Shown: positions 1 through 6,537 of the stretch, one piece after another
Numbering within the stretch: position 1 is the first letter of the stretch
Layout of the letters: every line of letters starts with the position of its first letter
Translations under genes and position numbers: made by a program
NCBI GenBank assembly: GCA_013139755.1
Contig: WTAG01000614.1
Coordinates: forward strand, 1-7,985
Source of the DNA: Methylomarinum sp.
Lineage (GTDB): Bacteria > Pseudomonadota > Gammaproteobacteria > Methylococcales > Methylomonadaceae
DNA length: 7,985 nt
Reading direction: 5' to 3'
Notes under the pieces: model-generated
Told to the model about the DNA's origin: nothing
The model's database searches: none
What the model saw: only the letters and a program-made list of their open reading frames with translations

Positions 1-561
1 AAGAAACAAATAATCTTTCCTGTCATTTTATTAAGCATTCTGATTTCTGGCTTTACCACGTTTAAATATCAAGGAATGGATGCTCCTGAGCTTTCGGACA
101 GTTCAGCTGAAAATAGAGAACTGGCATTTGATATAAATTATGGGCAAGTTAATTACGTACAAGCACTTCAAAAATCAGAATTTGAGAAATATTTTAAGGA
201 AGAGTTGCTTAACTCTGGATTTGGCGGGGCGATAAATGGTAAATCAATTGCAAGGTTTTCTGTGGATGTGACTTTAAATCATGATGCGAATCAAGATTGG
301 CTCTCATTTTTTCTGTACATGGTGACTTTAACTGCATATCCAGCTGAAAGTAACCATATTGTTTCTTTTGATGTTGATTATTATAAAGGTGAGGAAAAAG
401 TACGCACAGCTAATTATCAAAGTAATTACGTACAGTATGTATCGGTTTATTTTCCTACCGCTTTATTTATGGGAGATTCTGCTGGTGATTATCAACGAAA
501 ATTAGCTGCTGATTTAGCTGAAAATATAGCTCGGGATTTTCCAGCGGGAACTGAATTTTAA
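1..561 (+). CDS. Secreted or periplasmic protein of unknown function, 5' end cut by window
   Basis: I do not recognise the family. The frame is open from base 1 to the TAA at 559-561, giving 186 visible residues. The first in-frame ATG, at 76, is probably not the true start. The 25 codons before it read KKQIIFPVILLSILISGF and onward: a basic N-terminus, then a hydrophobic core, as in a Sec signal peptide. The real start codon therefore lies at or just left of the window. No Cys follows the hydrophobic core, so there is no lipobox. The mature part has a predicted amphipathic helix near its start, then alternating strand-like segments (RFSVDVTL, NHIVSFDVDYY) rich in aromatic residues, and a C-terminal helix. 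This layout resembles small envelope proteins with an LptE-like alpha/beta fold, but that is only inference. It is convergent with pyrF. Confidence 0.7.
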   Translation, partial: KKQIIFPVILLSILISGFTTFKYQGMDAPELSDSSAENRELAFDINYGQVNYVQALQKSEFEKYFKEELLNSGFGGAINGKSIARFSVDVTLNHDANQDWLSFFLYMVTLTAYPAESNHIVSFDVDYYKGEEKVRTANYQSNYVQYVSVYFPTALFMGDSAGDYQRKLAADLAENIARDFPAGTEF

Positions 562-584
562 ATTTTTGCAAGGGACTGGTTTAA

Positions 585-613
585 TACCTGTCGTTACAGA
601 GTAACGACAGGTA
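585..613. terminator. Perfect 13-bp inverted repeat between convergent genes, likely bidirectional terminator
   Basis: The arms are tacctgtcgttac (585-597) and gtaacgacaggta (601-613), with the loop aga. All 13 base pairs match. The hairpin sits in the 63-bp gap between the stop of the secreted-protein gene and the stop of pyrF, where a shared terminator is expected. Neither side has a good T-run directly after the stem: cattagtataatt lies on the plus side, and the minus side reaches TTTTT-like sequence only after about 15 bases. Intrinsic termination is therefore likely but not certain. It could instead protect the mRNA 3' ends. Confidence 0.6.
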
Positions 614-624
614 CATTAGTATAA

Positions 625-1347
625 TTAAAACTGCGACAAAATCTGCCCTTGAATTTTCTCAGCTATTTCCTTACGGTTCTCAGCGTCACGAATAGGGCGA
701 CCGACCACAATATAGTCAGCACCATTTTGGAAGGCTTGCTCAACACTAACAACCCGTTTTTGGTCATCATCAACACGGTTGTCAACGGGACGTATTCCCG
801 GTGTGATCACTAATAAGCGATGATCTAATTCTTTGCGTAACATGGCAACTTCAAGTCCTGAAGAAACAATGCCATCACAGCCGATCTGTAAGGCACGTTT
901 GGCGCGTGATAATACTAAATCACGCACATCACATTTGAAGCCTAAGTCATCTAAATCACCGCGATCAAGACTAGTTAATGCAGTCACAGCCAATACTTTT
1001 AAATCACCTTTATTTGCTGCGGCAGCTTCCATAATAGCGTCGTTGCCATGAATAGTCGCCAAGTCTACACCTTTGCTACTCAATGCTTTAATGGCACGTC
1101 CTACCGTTGCTGAAATGTCAAAAAACTTTAAATCAACAAATACTTTTTTATCGCGTTCTTTTAGCCATTCTATAAAGGCGAAATAATCACCTGACATAAA
1201 TAATTCCATGCCGACTTTATAGAAAATAACAGAATCCCCCAGCTCTTCAACTAAGGCTTGAGCTTCAGGAATGCTGGGCACATCCAGTGCCATGATTAAT
1301 CTTTCGCGAACAGGGATAGGTTTAGTTGATATAAACGATTCAATCAT
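625..1347 (-). CDS. pyrF: Orotidine 5'-phosphate decarboxylase
   Basis: This cytosolic enzyme converts OMP to UMP and CO2, the last step of de novo pyrimidine synthesis. The protein has 240 residues, normal for the bacterial TIM-barrel form. The diagnostic catalytic segment is present: VDLKFFDI, with Asp72, Lys74 and Asp77, preceded by Lys44 in FYKVG. The substrate-binding ALD strand (Asp22) lies near the N-terminus. The C-terminal phosphate-binding strand reads GADYIVVGRPI, with Arg217. The chosen ATG lies 18 residues before MALDVP, as is usual for the family. The internal Met19 would cut into the first strand. No clear Shine-Dalgarno precedes the start. The gene stands alone, divergent from the AEC permease operon and convergent with the secreted-protein gene. 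No catalytic residue is missing. Confidence 0.97.
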   Translation of the reverse strand: MIESFISTKPIPVRERLIMALDVPSIPEAQALVEELGDSVIFYKVGMELFMSGDYFAFIEWLKERDKKVFVDLKFFDISATVGRAIKALSSKGVDLATIHGNDAIMEAAAANKGDLKVLAVTALTSLDRGDLDDLGFKCDVRDLVLSRAKRALQIGCDGIVSSGLEVAMLRKELDHRLLVITPGIRPVDNRVDDDQKRVVSVEQAFQNGADYIVVGRPIRDAENRKEIAEKIQGQILSQF

Positions 1348-1385
1348 GAAGTAAGTATCCGAATGAGGTGATGAATATGGTTTTT

Positions 1386-1414
1386 TTAATTTCTACGCAG
1401 GACGTAAAAATTAA
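1386..1414. promoter_or_regulatory. Imperfect 12-bp inverted repeat in divergent control region, candidate operator or leader hairpin
   Basis: The left arm ttaatttctacg (1386-1397) and right arm cgtaaaaattaa (1403-1414) pair at 11 of 12 positions around the spacer cagga. The element sits in the 136-bp region between pyrF and the AEC permease. It lies 39-67 bases upstream of the pyrF start and about 35 bases before the -10 proposed for the permease operon. Neither side looks like a terminator: on the minus strand the stem is followed by A's. A dimeric regulator site or a pyrF leader hairpin fits best. Function is inferred. Confidence 0.45.
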
Positions 1415-1447
1415 GGGCTCATATTACCAGAACTATCCATCAGTGAG

Positions 1448-1456
1448 TGCTAAAAT
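1448..1456 (+). promoter_or_regulatory. Candidate extended -10 promoter for the permease-cinA-uup operon
   Basis: The sequence TGC-TAAAAT matches the extended -10 pattern TGnTATAAT with one mismatch in the hexamer. It lies 27 bases before the permease ATG, which leaves a short leader carrying the AAAGGA ribosome site (1473-1478). The best -35-like hexamer, ttacca at 1424-1429, is 21 bases away. That is too far for a normal spacer, but extended -10 promoters tolerate a weak -35. Confidence 0.4.
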
Positions 1457-1483
1457 ACGCAATTATCATATTAAAGGATAAAG

Positions 1484-2395
1484 ATGATTTTAACACTGAT
1501 ACAAATGATGCTAATAATAGCCTGTGGTGCAGGTTGGCGTATCCTTAGCCCTGGAGGTTTAAAGGCTGAGCAAACACGCCTGGTTTTAACCACAGTGGTT
1601 TATTATGTTTTTCTTCCCGCGTTAATATTGGATGTTTTATGGCGTGCGGAGTTAGGCATACAATCTTTAGCATTTTCTTTGTTAGGTGTTTCTAGCATGT
1701 TAGCCACATTAATGATTGTTTGGCTTGTGACCAAATTGTTAAAAATTGGACGGCCACAAACGGGAGCTATTTTGTTGGTAACGGCATTTCCTAATGTGAC
1801 TTATTTAGGCTTGCCTGTGTTGGAGCAGGCATTTGGCAGTTGGGCAAAATCGGTTGCGATACAAATGGATTTGTTTGCCTTTTCACCATTACTTTTTACG
1901 GTTGGTGTTTTAATTGCACGGTATTACGGCGAAGATAGTGGTAAGCATAAGGCTCTGTTAAGTTTTTTGAATACACCGCCGTTTTGGGCGGCATTTATGG
2001 CGGTTATTTTAAATATTAATCATGTTGCCGAACCTTTGTGGTTGGTAGGTGTGTTAAAACAGCTATCTGCCGCAGTCGTGCCATTAATGTTATTTTCTTT
2101 AGGCTTAGCATTAAACTGGGATGCGATTCGTATAAAAAACATACCTTATATTATTCCCGTTACAGTAATTAAATTATTATTGATGCCTTTTTTGGCAATT
2201 GAAATCGTGAGTTATTTGACTTTAGATGATCAAAATAAAGCTGCGGCTGTATTAGATTTAGCAATGCCTAGTATGGTATTGGGTATTGTGTTTTGTGATC
2301 GATATAAGTTAGATAGCGGCTTGTATGCGATGGCCGTTGCGGTGACTACGCTATTAAGTATGTTTACACTGCCTTTTTGGTATAGCATGTTATGA
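1484..2395 (+). CDS. AEC-family (auxin efflux carrier-like) membrane transporter
   Basis: This is an inner-membrane permease of the AEC/Mem_trans family (PF03547). Bacterial members include malate and other organic-anion carriers and many of unknown substrate; the substrate here cannot be told from sequence. The protein has 303 residues, typical length, with about ten hydrophobic segments in two halves. Family hallmarks are FPNVTYLGLPV at residues 102-112 (the Asn/Gly/Pro crossover motif), VPLMLFSLG at 199-207 and AMPSMVLGIVF at 260-270. An AAAGGA ribosome site lies five bases before the ATG. It is the first gene of an operon: its TGA overlaps the ATG of the CinA-like gene (ATGA, 2392-2395), which suggests translational coupling. 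The functional link to the downstream genes is unclear. Confidence 0.9.
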   Translation: MILTLIQMMLIIACGAGWRILSPGGLKAEQTRLVLTTVVYYVFLPALILDVLWRAELGIQSLAFSLLGVSSMLATLMIVWLVTKLLKIGRPQTGAILLVTAFPNVTYLGLPVLEQAFGSWAKSVAIQMDLFAFSPLLFTVGVLIARYYGEDSGKHKALLSFLNTPPFWAAFMAVILNINHVAEPLWLVGVLKQLSAAVVPLMLFSLGLALNWDAIRIKNIPYIIPVTVIKLLLMPFLAIEIVSYLTLDDQNKAAAVLDLAMPSMVLGIVFCDRYKLDSGLYAMAVAVTTLLSMFTLPFWYSML

Positions 2396-3615
2396 ATCAC
2401 CCTATTGCAGAGATATTCTCTCAAGGCGAAGAAGTTATTAGTGGCCAAGTAGCTGATACTAATGCCGCTTGGTTATCTCAGAACCTCGTCGATATGGGTT
2501 TTGTTATTGGTCGACATACCGCCGTGGGTGATCAATTGCAGGATTTAATCACGTTGTTAAACGAAATATCACAACGTGCTGATATTTGTATTTGTACCGG
2601 TGGATTAGGGCCAACGATTGATGATTTAACGGCAGAAGCAGTCGCACAGGCTTTTAACTGTCCTTTACAGTTAGATCCTGTGGCATTGGCACAGATAGAA
2701 GCGCATTTTGTCCGGCGAAAACGTACGATGGCTGATACTAATCGTAAACAAGCCTTTTTTCCGCAAGGATCGACTCGTATTGATAACGCTTGGGGAACTG
2801 CACCGGGTTTTGCTTTAAAGCATGATCGTTGTTGGTTTGTGTTTCTACCGGGTGTACCGACAGAAATGAAAAATATGTTTAATGCCTATATTAAAGAGGC
2901 ATTAGTACAGCGTTTTGTTTTGCAGGCAGATAAACTTATTTCAATTAAATCGGTCGGTATTGGTGAGTCTGATTTACAGCAGAAACTTAATGCAGTGGCT
3001 TTACCTGATCAAGTGCAATTAAGTTTTAGAGCAACATCAGATGACGTACAAACCAAATTGTTATTTCCTGCTGAAACTCATGATGCTGATATTCAAATGT
3101 ATATTGATCAAGTGCTTGATCAAATGGGTGAGGCTGTGTTTGCCGTGGATGAGCCGAATCAACCGGCTTCAGATTTAGTGTCGGTGATTAGTGAATTGAT
3201 GAAGGCAAGCAATAGCACGCTGTCTGTGTTAGAAACAGTGACGCAGGGTTTAATTGCAGCGAAGTGTATTGGGTATGATTGGTTACTTGATTCTATTTAT
3301 AAGCAATCAATCGCATCATTAATGACTGAATTAGCAATAGCGCCTGAGGATGATCTTGCGGAAATGGCGATTGCTATTAGTTATAAATTACAGCAAACAC
3401 AAAACAGCGATTTAATATTGATACAGCTGTATCAAGGTGATAAAAACCAATTTCAAGATAAAGCGCAAAGCATTGTTCTGTATAATGCCTTGTTAACACC
3501 CCATGGAATTTACCAGAACACTATAGCGGTAGGTGGTTCCATTCAACGAAAACAAAATCAGGCGGCTATACGTGCGCTGGATTTACTCAGAAGATACTTA
3601 CAACAGTGCCATTAA
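2392..3615 (+). CDS. CinA-like protein with degenerate C-terminal NMN-amidase domain
   Basis: The protein has 407 residues, the usual length of full CinA. Residues 4-170 form the MoCF_biosynth (COG1058) domain, which in studied CinA proteins hydrolyses ADP-ribose. Its hallmarks are all intact: an N-terminal IAEIFSQGEEVISGQVADTN matching the usual EIISIGTELLLGQIxNTN, CTGGLGPTIDDLT at 68-80, and FLPGVPTEM at 151-159. A middle linker domain (about 180-255) follows. The C-terminal region (about 260-407) sits where the PncC/CinA NMN amidohydrolase domain belongs. Its ESCTGG motif reads ETVTQG (281-286), and the TGIAGP loop is missing: the matching stretch near 340-350 reads SDLILIQLYQG. NMN deamidation is therefore probably lost. 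It overlaps the permease by 4 nt and uup by 10 nt. The name cinA would be fair for the N-terminal half only. Confidence 0.88.
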   Translation: MNHPIAEIFSQGEEVISGQVADTNAAWLSQNLVDMGFVIGRHTAVGDQLQDLITLLNEISQRADICICTGGLGPTIDDLTAEAVAQAFNCPLQLDPVALAQIEAHFVRRKRTMADTNRKQAFFPQGSTRIDNAWGTAPGFALKHDRCWFVFLPGVPTEMKNMFNAYIKEALVQRFVLQADKLISIKSVGIGESDLQQKLNAVALPDQVQLSFRATSDDVQTKLLFPAETHDADIQMYIDQVLDQMGEAVFAVDEPNQPASDLVSVISELMKASNSTLSVLETVTQGLIAAKCIGYDWLLDSIYKQSIASLMTELAIAPEDDLAEMAIAISYKLQQTQNSDLILIQLYQGDKNQFQDKAQSIVLYNALLTPHGIYQNTIAVGGSIQRKQNQAAIRALDLLRRYLQQCH

Positions 3616-5498
3616 TCCGATTAAGTAATGTCTCCATAGCATATGGAACCCACGCCTTATTAAAGAATGCCGAATTTCAACTAGACCCCGGTGAAAGAGT
3701 CGGGTTATTAGGTCGAAATGGGGAAGGTAAATCCACACTGATGAAAATTATTGCAGGCAGCGTGCTTCCAGATAATGGTGAGGTTTGGCGTGAACCATCG
3801 TTAAAACTGGCCTGGTTAGAGCAATCACCCAATTTGAATGACGAGGATACCATTTATGATGCGGTTGCCAGTGGGTTAGGTGAATTAGGTAGCTGGATTT
3901 CTCAATACCATCATTTATTAGAAACTATGGATGGTGGGGAAGAGTCACTCAAAAAACTGGGTGATTTGCAGCATCAATTAGAAACTCATAATGGTTGGCA
4001 TTTTCAACAGCGAGTAGAGGCGACGTTATCAAAGTTAAACCTGCCGGCTGATGTCAAAGTAAGTAGCCTTTCCGGTGGATGGAAGCGCCGCGTTGCCTTA
4101 GCGCAAGCATTGGTAATAGAACCCGAGGTTTTATTGTTGGATGAGCCAACTAACCACCTGGATTTTGAAAGTATTGCTTGGTTAGAAGAGCAAGTTTTAG
4201 CTTTCCAAGGTGCGGTTTTATTTGTGACGCATGACAGGGCCTTTTTACAAAATCTAGCAACTCGTATTGTTGATTTAGATAGAGGTAATCTGGTTTCATG
4301 GCCGGGTAATTATCAAGATTATTTAATGCGTAAAGCGGCAGCTTTAGAAGATGAAGCTAATCAAAATGCTGAGTTTGATAAAAAACTCGCTAAAGAAGAA
4401 GTCTGGGTAAGACAAGGCATAAAAGCACGACGCACCCGTAATGAAGGGCGAGTTCGTGCATTGAAGCGATTAAGAGACGAGCGGTCAGAAAGGCGTAATG
4501 TTCAGGGAACTACCAATCTGAACCTGAATAAAGGTAATGCTTCAGGTAAAAAAGTGATTGAAGCAACTAACGTTAGTTTTGCTTATGCGGATAAAACGAT
4601 TGTTGATAATTTCTCTGCAATGATTCAGCGTGGCGATAAAATTGGTTTGCTGGGACCTAATGGTGCAGGTAAATCAACCTTGTTAAAGTTGTTGTTGAAG
4701 CAAATTGAACCGACTAGCGGTGAAATTGAGCAGGGCACAAAAATAGAACTGGCGTATTTTGACCAGTTAAGAGAACAATTAGATCCTGAAATGACGGTGG
4801 CTGATACCGTGGCTGATGGAAATGACTTTATAGAAATTGCAGGGGCACAGAGACATGTAATGTCTTACTTGGCTGATTTCTTATTTACCTCAGCAAGAGC
4901 CAGGTCACCGGTAAAAAGTCTTTCAGGGGGGGAGAAAAACCGTTTGTTGTTGGCGCGTTTATTTACTCGGCCCGCTAACTTGATCATTATGGATGAGCCA
5001 ACCAATGATCTGGATTTAGAAACCTTAGAAATGCTAGAAGAAAGACTGGTTGATTATCAAGGGACTTTATTATTAGTCAGTCACGATAGAGCTTTTTTAG
5101 ATAATGTAGTGACCAGTGTTTTTGTTTTTGAAGGCGAAGGGCGGGTTAATGAATATATCGGTGGTTATGCTGAGTGGTTTGCTTTATCTGAACAACGCAA
5201 AAAACAAGCCGCAGACAATAAACCGAAAGCAGTTGAAGAGGCCAAAAATAACAAGCCTAAATCGGTCGTTAAGAAAAAACTAAGTTTTAAAGAGCAAAAA
5301 GAACTGGAACAATTACCAGATCTCATTGATGAGTTGGAAACGGAACAGGCTGAATTAACAAAAAAAATGGCTGATGCCGGTTTTTATAAGCAAGACCAAA
5401 ATACAATCCAAGTGACACTGGATAAGTTAAAAGAAACCGAAGGTAACTTAGAGAAAGTTTACCAACGCTGGGATGAACTAGAGGCATTGACGGATTAG
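3606..5498 (+). CDS. uup: ABC-F family ATPase Uup
   Basis: This is a soluble ABC-F ATPase with two nucleotide-binding domains and no membrane part. Domain 1 has Walker A GRNGEGKST (36-44), signature LSGGW (155-159), Walker B LLLDEP (176-181) and switch His209. A charged linker spans about 245-305 and is Arg/Lys-rich around 270-297. Domain 2 has Walker A GPNGAGKST (350-358), signature LSGGE (439-443), Walker B IIMDEP (460-465) and His493. After a Lys/Ala/Asn-rich tether, residues 560-630 form the C-terminal coiled coil typical of Uup. This tail, and LSGGW in place of LSGGE in domain 1, favour Uup over EttA or YheS. E. coli Uup affects precise transposon excision and ribosome/replication integrity. 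The start is GTG at 3606, inside the end of the cinA-like gene; the N-terminus MPLIRLSNVSIAYG aligns with the family start. Both ATP sites look active. Confidence 0.95.
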   Translation: MPLIRLSNVSIAYGTHALLKNAEFQLDPGERVGLLGRNGEGKSTLMKIIAGSVLPDNGEVWREPSLKLAWLEQSPNLNDEDTIYDAVASGLGELGSWISQYHHLLETMDGGEESLKKLGDLQHQLETHNGWHFQQRVEATLSKLNLPADVKVSSLSGGWKRRVALAQALVIEPEVLLLDEPTNHLDFESIAWLEEQVLAFQGAVLFVTHDRAFLQNLATRIVDLDRGNLVSWPGNYQDYLMRKAAALEDEANQNAEFDKKLAKEEVWVRQGIKARRTRNEGRVRALKRLRDERSERRNVQGTTNLNLNKGNASGKKVIEATNVSFAYADKTIVDNFSAMIQRGDKIGLLGPNGAGKSTLLKLLLKQIEPTSGEIEQGTKIELAYFDQLREQLDPEMTVADTVADGNDFIEIAGAQRHVMSYLADFLFTSARARSPVKSLSGGEKNRLLLARLFTRPANLIIMDEPTNDLDLETLEMLEERLVDYQGTLLLVSHDRAFLDNVVTSVFVFEGEGRVNEYIGGYAEWFALSEQRKKQAADNKPKAVEEAKNNKPKSVVKKKLSFKEQKELEQLPDLIDELETEQAELTKKMADAGFYKQDQNTIQVTLDKLKETEGNLEKVYQRWDELEALTD

Positions 5499-5510
5499 CT
5501 TGGTGGGTTT

Positions 5511-5535
5511 TGTGGGGCTTCTCCCCATACTTTTT
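5511..5535 (+). terminator. Intrinsic terminator after uup
   Basis: The core stem is tgggg (5513-5517) with cccca (5523-5527), around the loop cttct. A G-T wobble and a T-A pair extend it to seven pairs (5511-5529). Five T's follow at 5531-5535. It begins 12 bases after the uup stop, where the permease-cinA-uup operon should end, and it separates that operon from the response-regulator gene. Confidence 0.65.
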
Positions 5536-5550
5536 AAATATAAAATCAGT

Positions 5551-5562
5551 GTTTAATTAAAC
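5551..5562. promoter_or_regulatory. 12-bp perfect palindrome upstream of the response regulator
   Basis: The sequence gtttaattaaac reads the same on both strands. It lies 21 bases before the TTG start of the response-regulator gene and just after the TA-rich stretch atataaaat (5538-5546), which could serve as a -10. A regulator half-site pair is possible. In AT-rich DNA a palindrome this long can also arise by chance, so the call is weak. Confidence 0.25.
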
Positions 5563-5569
5563 AGGATAT

Positions 5570-5587
5570 ATGGTAGAAAAGTTTTGA
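5570..5587 (+). other. Five-codon mini-ORF overlapping the response-regulator start
   Basis: ATG at 5570 opens MVEKF and ends with TGA at 5585-5587. That TGA overlaps the TTG start of the response regulator by four bases (TTGA, 5584-5587). AGGA at 5563-5566 lies only three bases before this ATG and 17 bases before the TTG, so ribosomes would more naturally load here and reinitiate on the TTG. It may be a translational-coupling leader. Alternatively, it may be the original start of the regulator, cut off by loss of one T in the run at 5582-5585. Confidence 0.3.
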
Positions 5588-5931
5588 AAGTATTAATAGT
5601 AGATGATGATGCATGTTTTAGAAACTGTTTAAAGGAATATCTGGAGCTAAGCAGTTTTAATGTATTGTGCGCAGAAAATGGTAATCAAGCAGAAGAAATA
5701 ATTGCTGAGCAACAACCTGATTATGTTCTTTTGGATATCTTAATGCCTGAAAAAGATGGCATTGAAATGCTTATGCAACTTAGGCAAAAAAATGTCCGTA
5801 TAATTACGATGTCTGGAGAAGAAAAATATGTAAAGATCGCTCTAAAGTTAGGGGCAGATTTTGCATTCACAAAACCATTTAAACTTAGTGAATTAAAGGA
5901 TTATTTGCTTAATGCTGAATCTGTAGCTTGA
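5584..5931 (+). CDS. Stand-alone receiver-domain response regulator (CheY/Spo0F type)
   Basis: This 115-residue cytosolic protein is a single receiver domain with no output domain. The acidic pocket is Asp7-Asp9 in VLIVDDD, the phosphoacceptor is Asp51 in LLDILMPEKDG, the switch residue is Ser77 in ITMSGEE, and the conserved Lys97 lies in FTKPF. All key residues are present, so phosphorylation is likely. The partner kinase is not evident; a kinase C-terminus lies 1.9 kb away on the other strand, but the two are not obviously linked. It could pass phosphate on in a relay or act through protein contacts. The start is TTG at 5584, which gives the normal MKVLIVDDD beginning. No in-frame ATG lies upstream and no good Shine-Dalgarno is correctly spaced for it. 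Confidence 0.9.
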   Translation: MKVLIVDDDACFRNCLKEYLELSSFNVLCAENGNQAEEIIAEQQPDYVLLDILMPEKDGIEMLMQLRQKNVRIITMSGEEKYVKIALKLGADFAFTKPFKLSELKDYLLNAESVA

Positions 5932-5991
5932 TTAACGGTCGATAGTGATAAGTTGGGGATTATTATTCTCAAAAAAACTGGGTGATAAATA

Positions 5992-6017
5992 GTAGGGCGG
6001 ACTGAAGTCCACTCTAC
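5992..6017. repeat. REP-like palindromic element (possible terminator of the response-regulator gene)
   Basis: Arms gtagggcggac (5992-6002) and gtccactctac (6007-6017) surround the loop tgaa. They pair at 10 of 11 positions, counting one G-T wobble, with one C-A mismatch. The motif GTAGGGCGGACT closely resembles short palindromic elements scattered between genes in many gammaproteobacteria. It is much more GC-rich than its surroundings. It lies 60 bases after the regulator stop and has no T-run, so the repeat reading is favoured over a terminator. No second good copy occurs in this window. Confidence 0.5.
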
Positions 6018-6078
6018 AAATGAAAGCAGTCATCAAGAGTAAAGGAAAGTGTTTTAAAGTAAATTTTGAACTCTCTCT

Positions 6079-6276
6079 ATGAATAATACAAATCAAGACC
6101 AACAAAAAGACATTATTTGTCCCTGTAGTGGAACAACTACAACAAAAATCAAGCAGCTTATTGATAAAGGTGTTGATAAAATCTCGTCGGCTACCGGTGC
6201 TTGTACAGGTTGTGGTTCTTGTGATGCATCGGTAATAGAATTAATAGCTGAACACAGTAGTGTGGGCATAAATTAA
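6079..6276 (+). CDS. Bfd-like [2Fe-2S] mini-ferredoxin
   Basis: This 65-residue protein matches the BFD-like Fer2_BFD fold, which binds one [2Fe-2S] cluster through four Cys in a CxC ... CxxC layout. Here Cys14 and Cys16 (ICPCSGTTTTKI) and Cys45 and Cys48 (GCGSC) provide them, with the helix KIKQLIDKGVDKI between. An extra Cys42 lies in ACTGC. E. coli Bfd reduces and empties bacterioferritin, and related domains occur in NirB and other redox enzymes. Length and spacing fit a free-standing electron carrier, but no bacterioferritin or reductase gene is nearby, so the partner is unknown. An in-frame TGA lies just upstream of the ATG at 6079. The leader gaactctctct has no Shine-Dalgarno, so translation may be weak. 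Nothing convincing as a promoter is seen in the gap 5932-6078. Confidence 0.8.
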   Translation: MNNTNQDQQKDIICPCSGTTTTKIKQLIDKGVDKISSATGACTGCGSCDASVIELIAEHSSVGIN

Positions 6277-6339
6277 TTTTTTATTAGATGTGTTAGGGGG
6301 GTTGCAGTTTTGCGATGGGTTTTAAATTAAGGAGGCTTT

Positions 6340-6537
6340 ATGTTATTTCCTGAGATGGGCAAGATCATTATTGTGGCATTGATGATTATCATCCCTGTAG
6401 GGGTGATTTATAAAAAGGCGGGCTTCCATCCTGCTTGGGCAAGCTTGGTATTGTTGCCTGGCTTTGGTTTGTTGCTAATTTTTTTACAGTTGGCCTTGCT
6501 ACCTTGGCCTAGCAAACAAAAAAATGAGGAAGACTAA
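6340..6537 (+). CDS. Two-helix membrane miniprotein with KAGFH/PWP motifs (copy 1)
   Basis: This is a 65-residue, very hydrophobic protein. Helix 1 spans about residues 8-24, a short loop carries KKAGFHPAW (25-33), helix 2 spans about 34-54, and a PWP (55-57) leads into a charged tail, SKQKNEED. A full-strength ribosome site, AAGGAGG (6329-6335), lies four bases before the ATG, so it is clearly translated. Its TAA overlaps the ATG of the next gene by one base. The next gene encodes a paralogue with the same two motifs at the same spacing. Small two-helix proteins with an AGF...LLP...WP pattern occur in many proteobacteria without known function. No function is proposed; partnering in the membrane with copy 2 is inferred from the pairing. 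Confidence 0.8.
   Translation: MLFPEMGKIIIVALMIIIPVGVIYKKAGFHPAWASLVLLPGFGLLLIFLQLALLPWPSKQKNEED

Noticed and set aside
149..434. Repeated taattacgtaca inside the secreted-protein gene (near 149 and 423)
   Set aside because: Both copies encode NYVQ in frame and the flanks differ; this looks like a short protein-level coincidence, not a DNA repeat or mobile element.
833..1051. 72-residue plus-strand ORF
   Set aside because: It lies fully inside pyrF on the opposite strand, has no ribosome site and a low-complexity Ser/Ala/Lys composition; it is a shadow frame.
2230..2448. 72-residue minus-strand ORF
   Set aside because: It is antisense to the permease end and the cinA-like start, both of which have strong family motifs; it has no recognisable domain.
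6241..6292. CACA-GTAG-TGTG hairpin with a later T-run as a terminator for the ferredoxin gene
   Set aside because: The stem has only four pairs, lies inside the coding end and is about 14 bases from the T-run; not convincing.
6302..6328. Possible promoter TTGCAG/TAAATT before the miniprotein pair
   Set aside because: The spacer is only 15 bases and the predicted start of transcription would fall on or after the ribosome site, so it could not make the observed mRNA.
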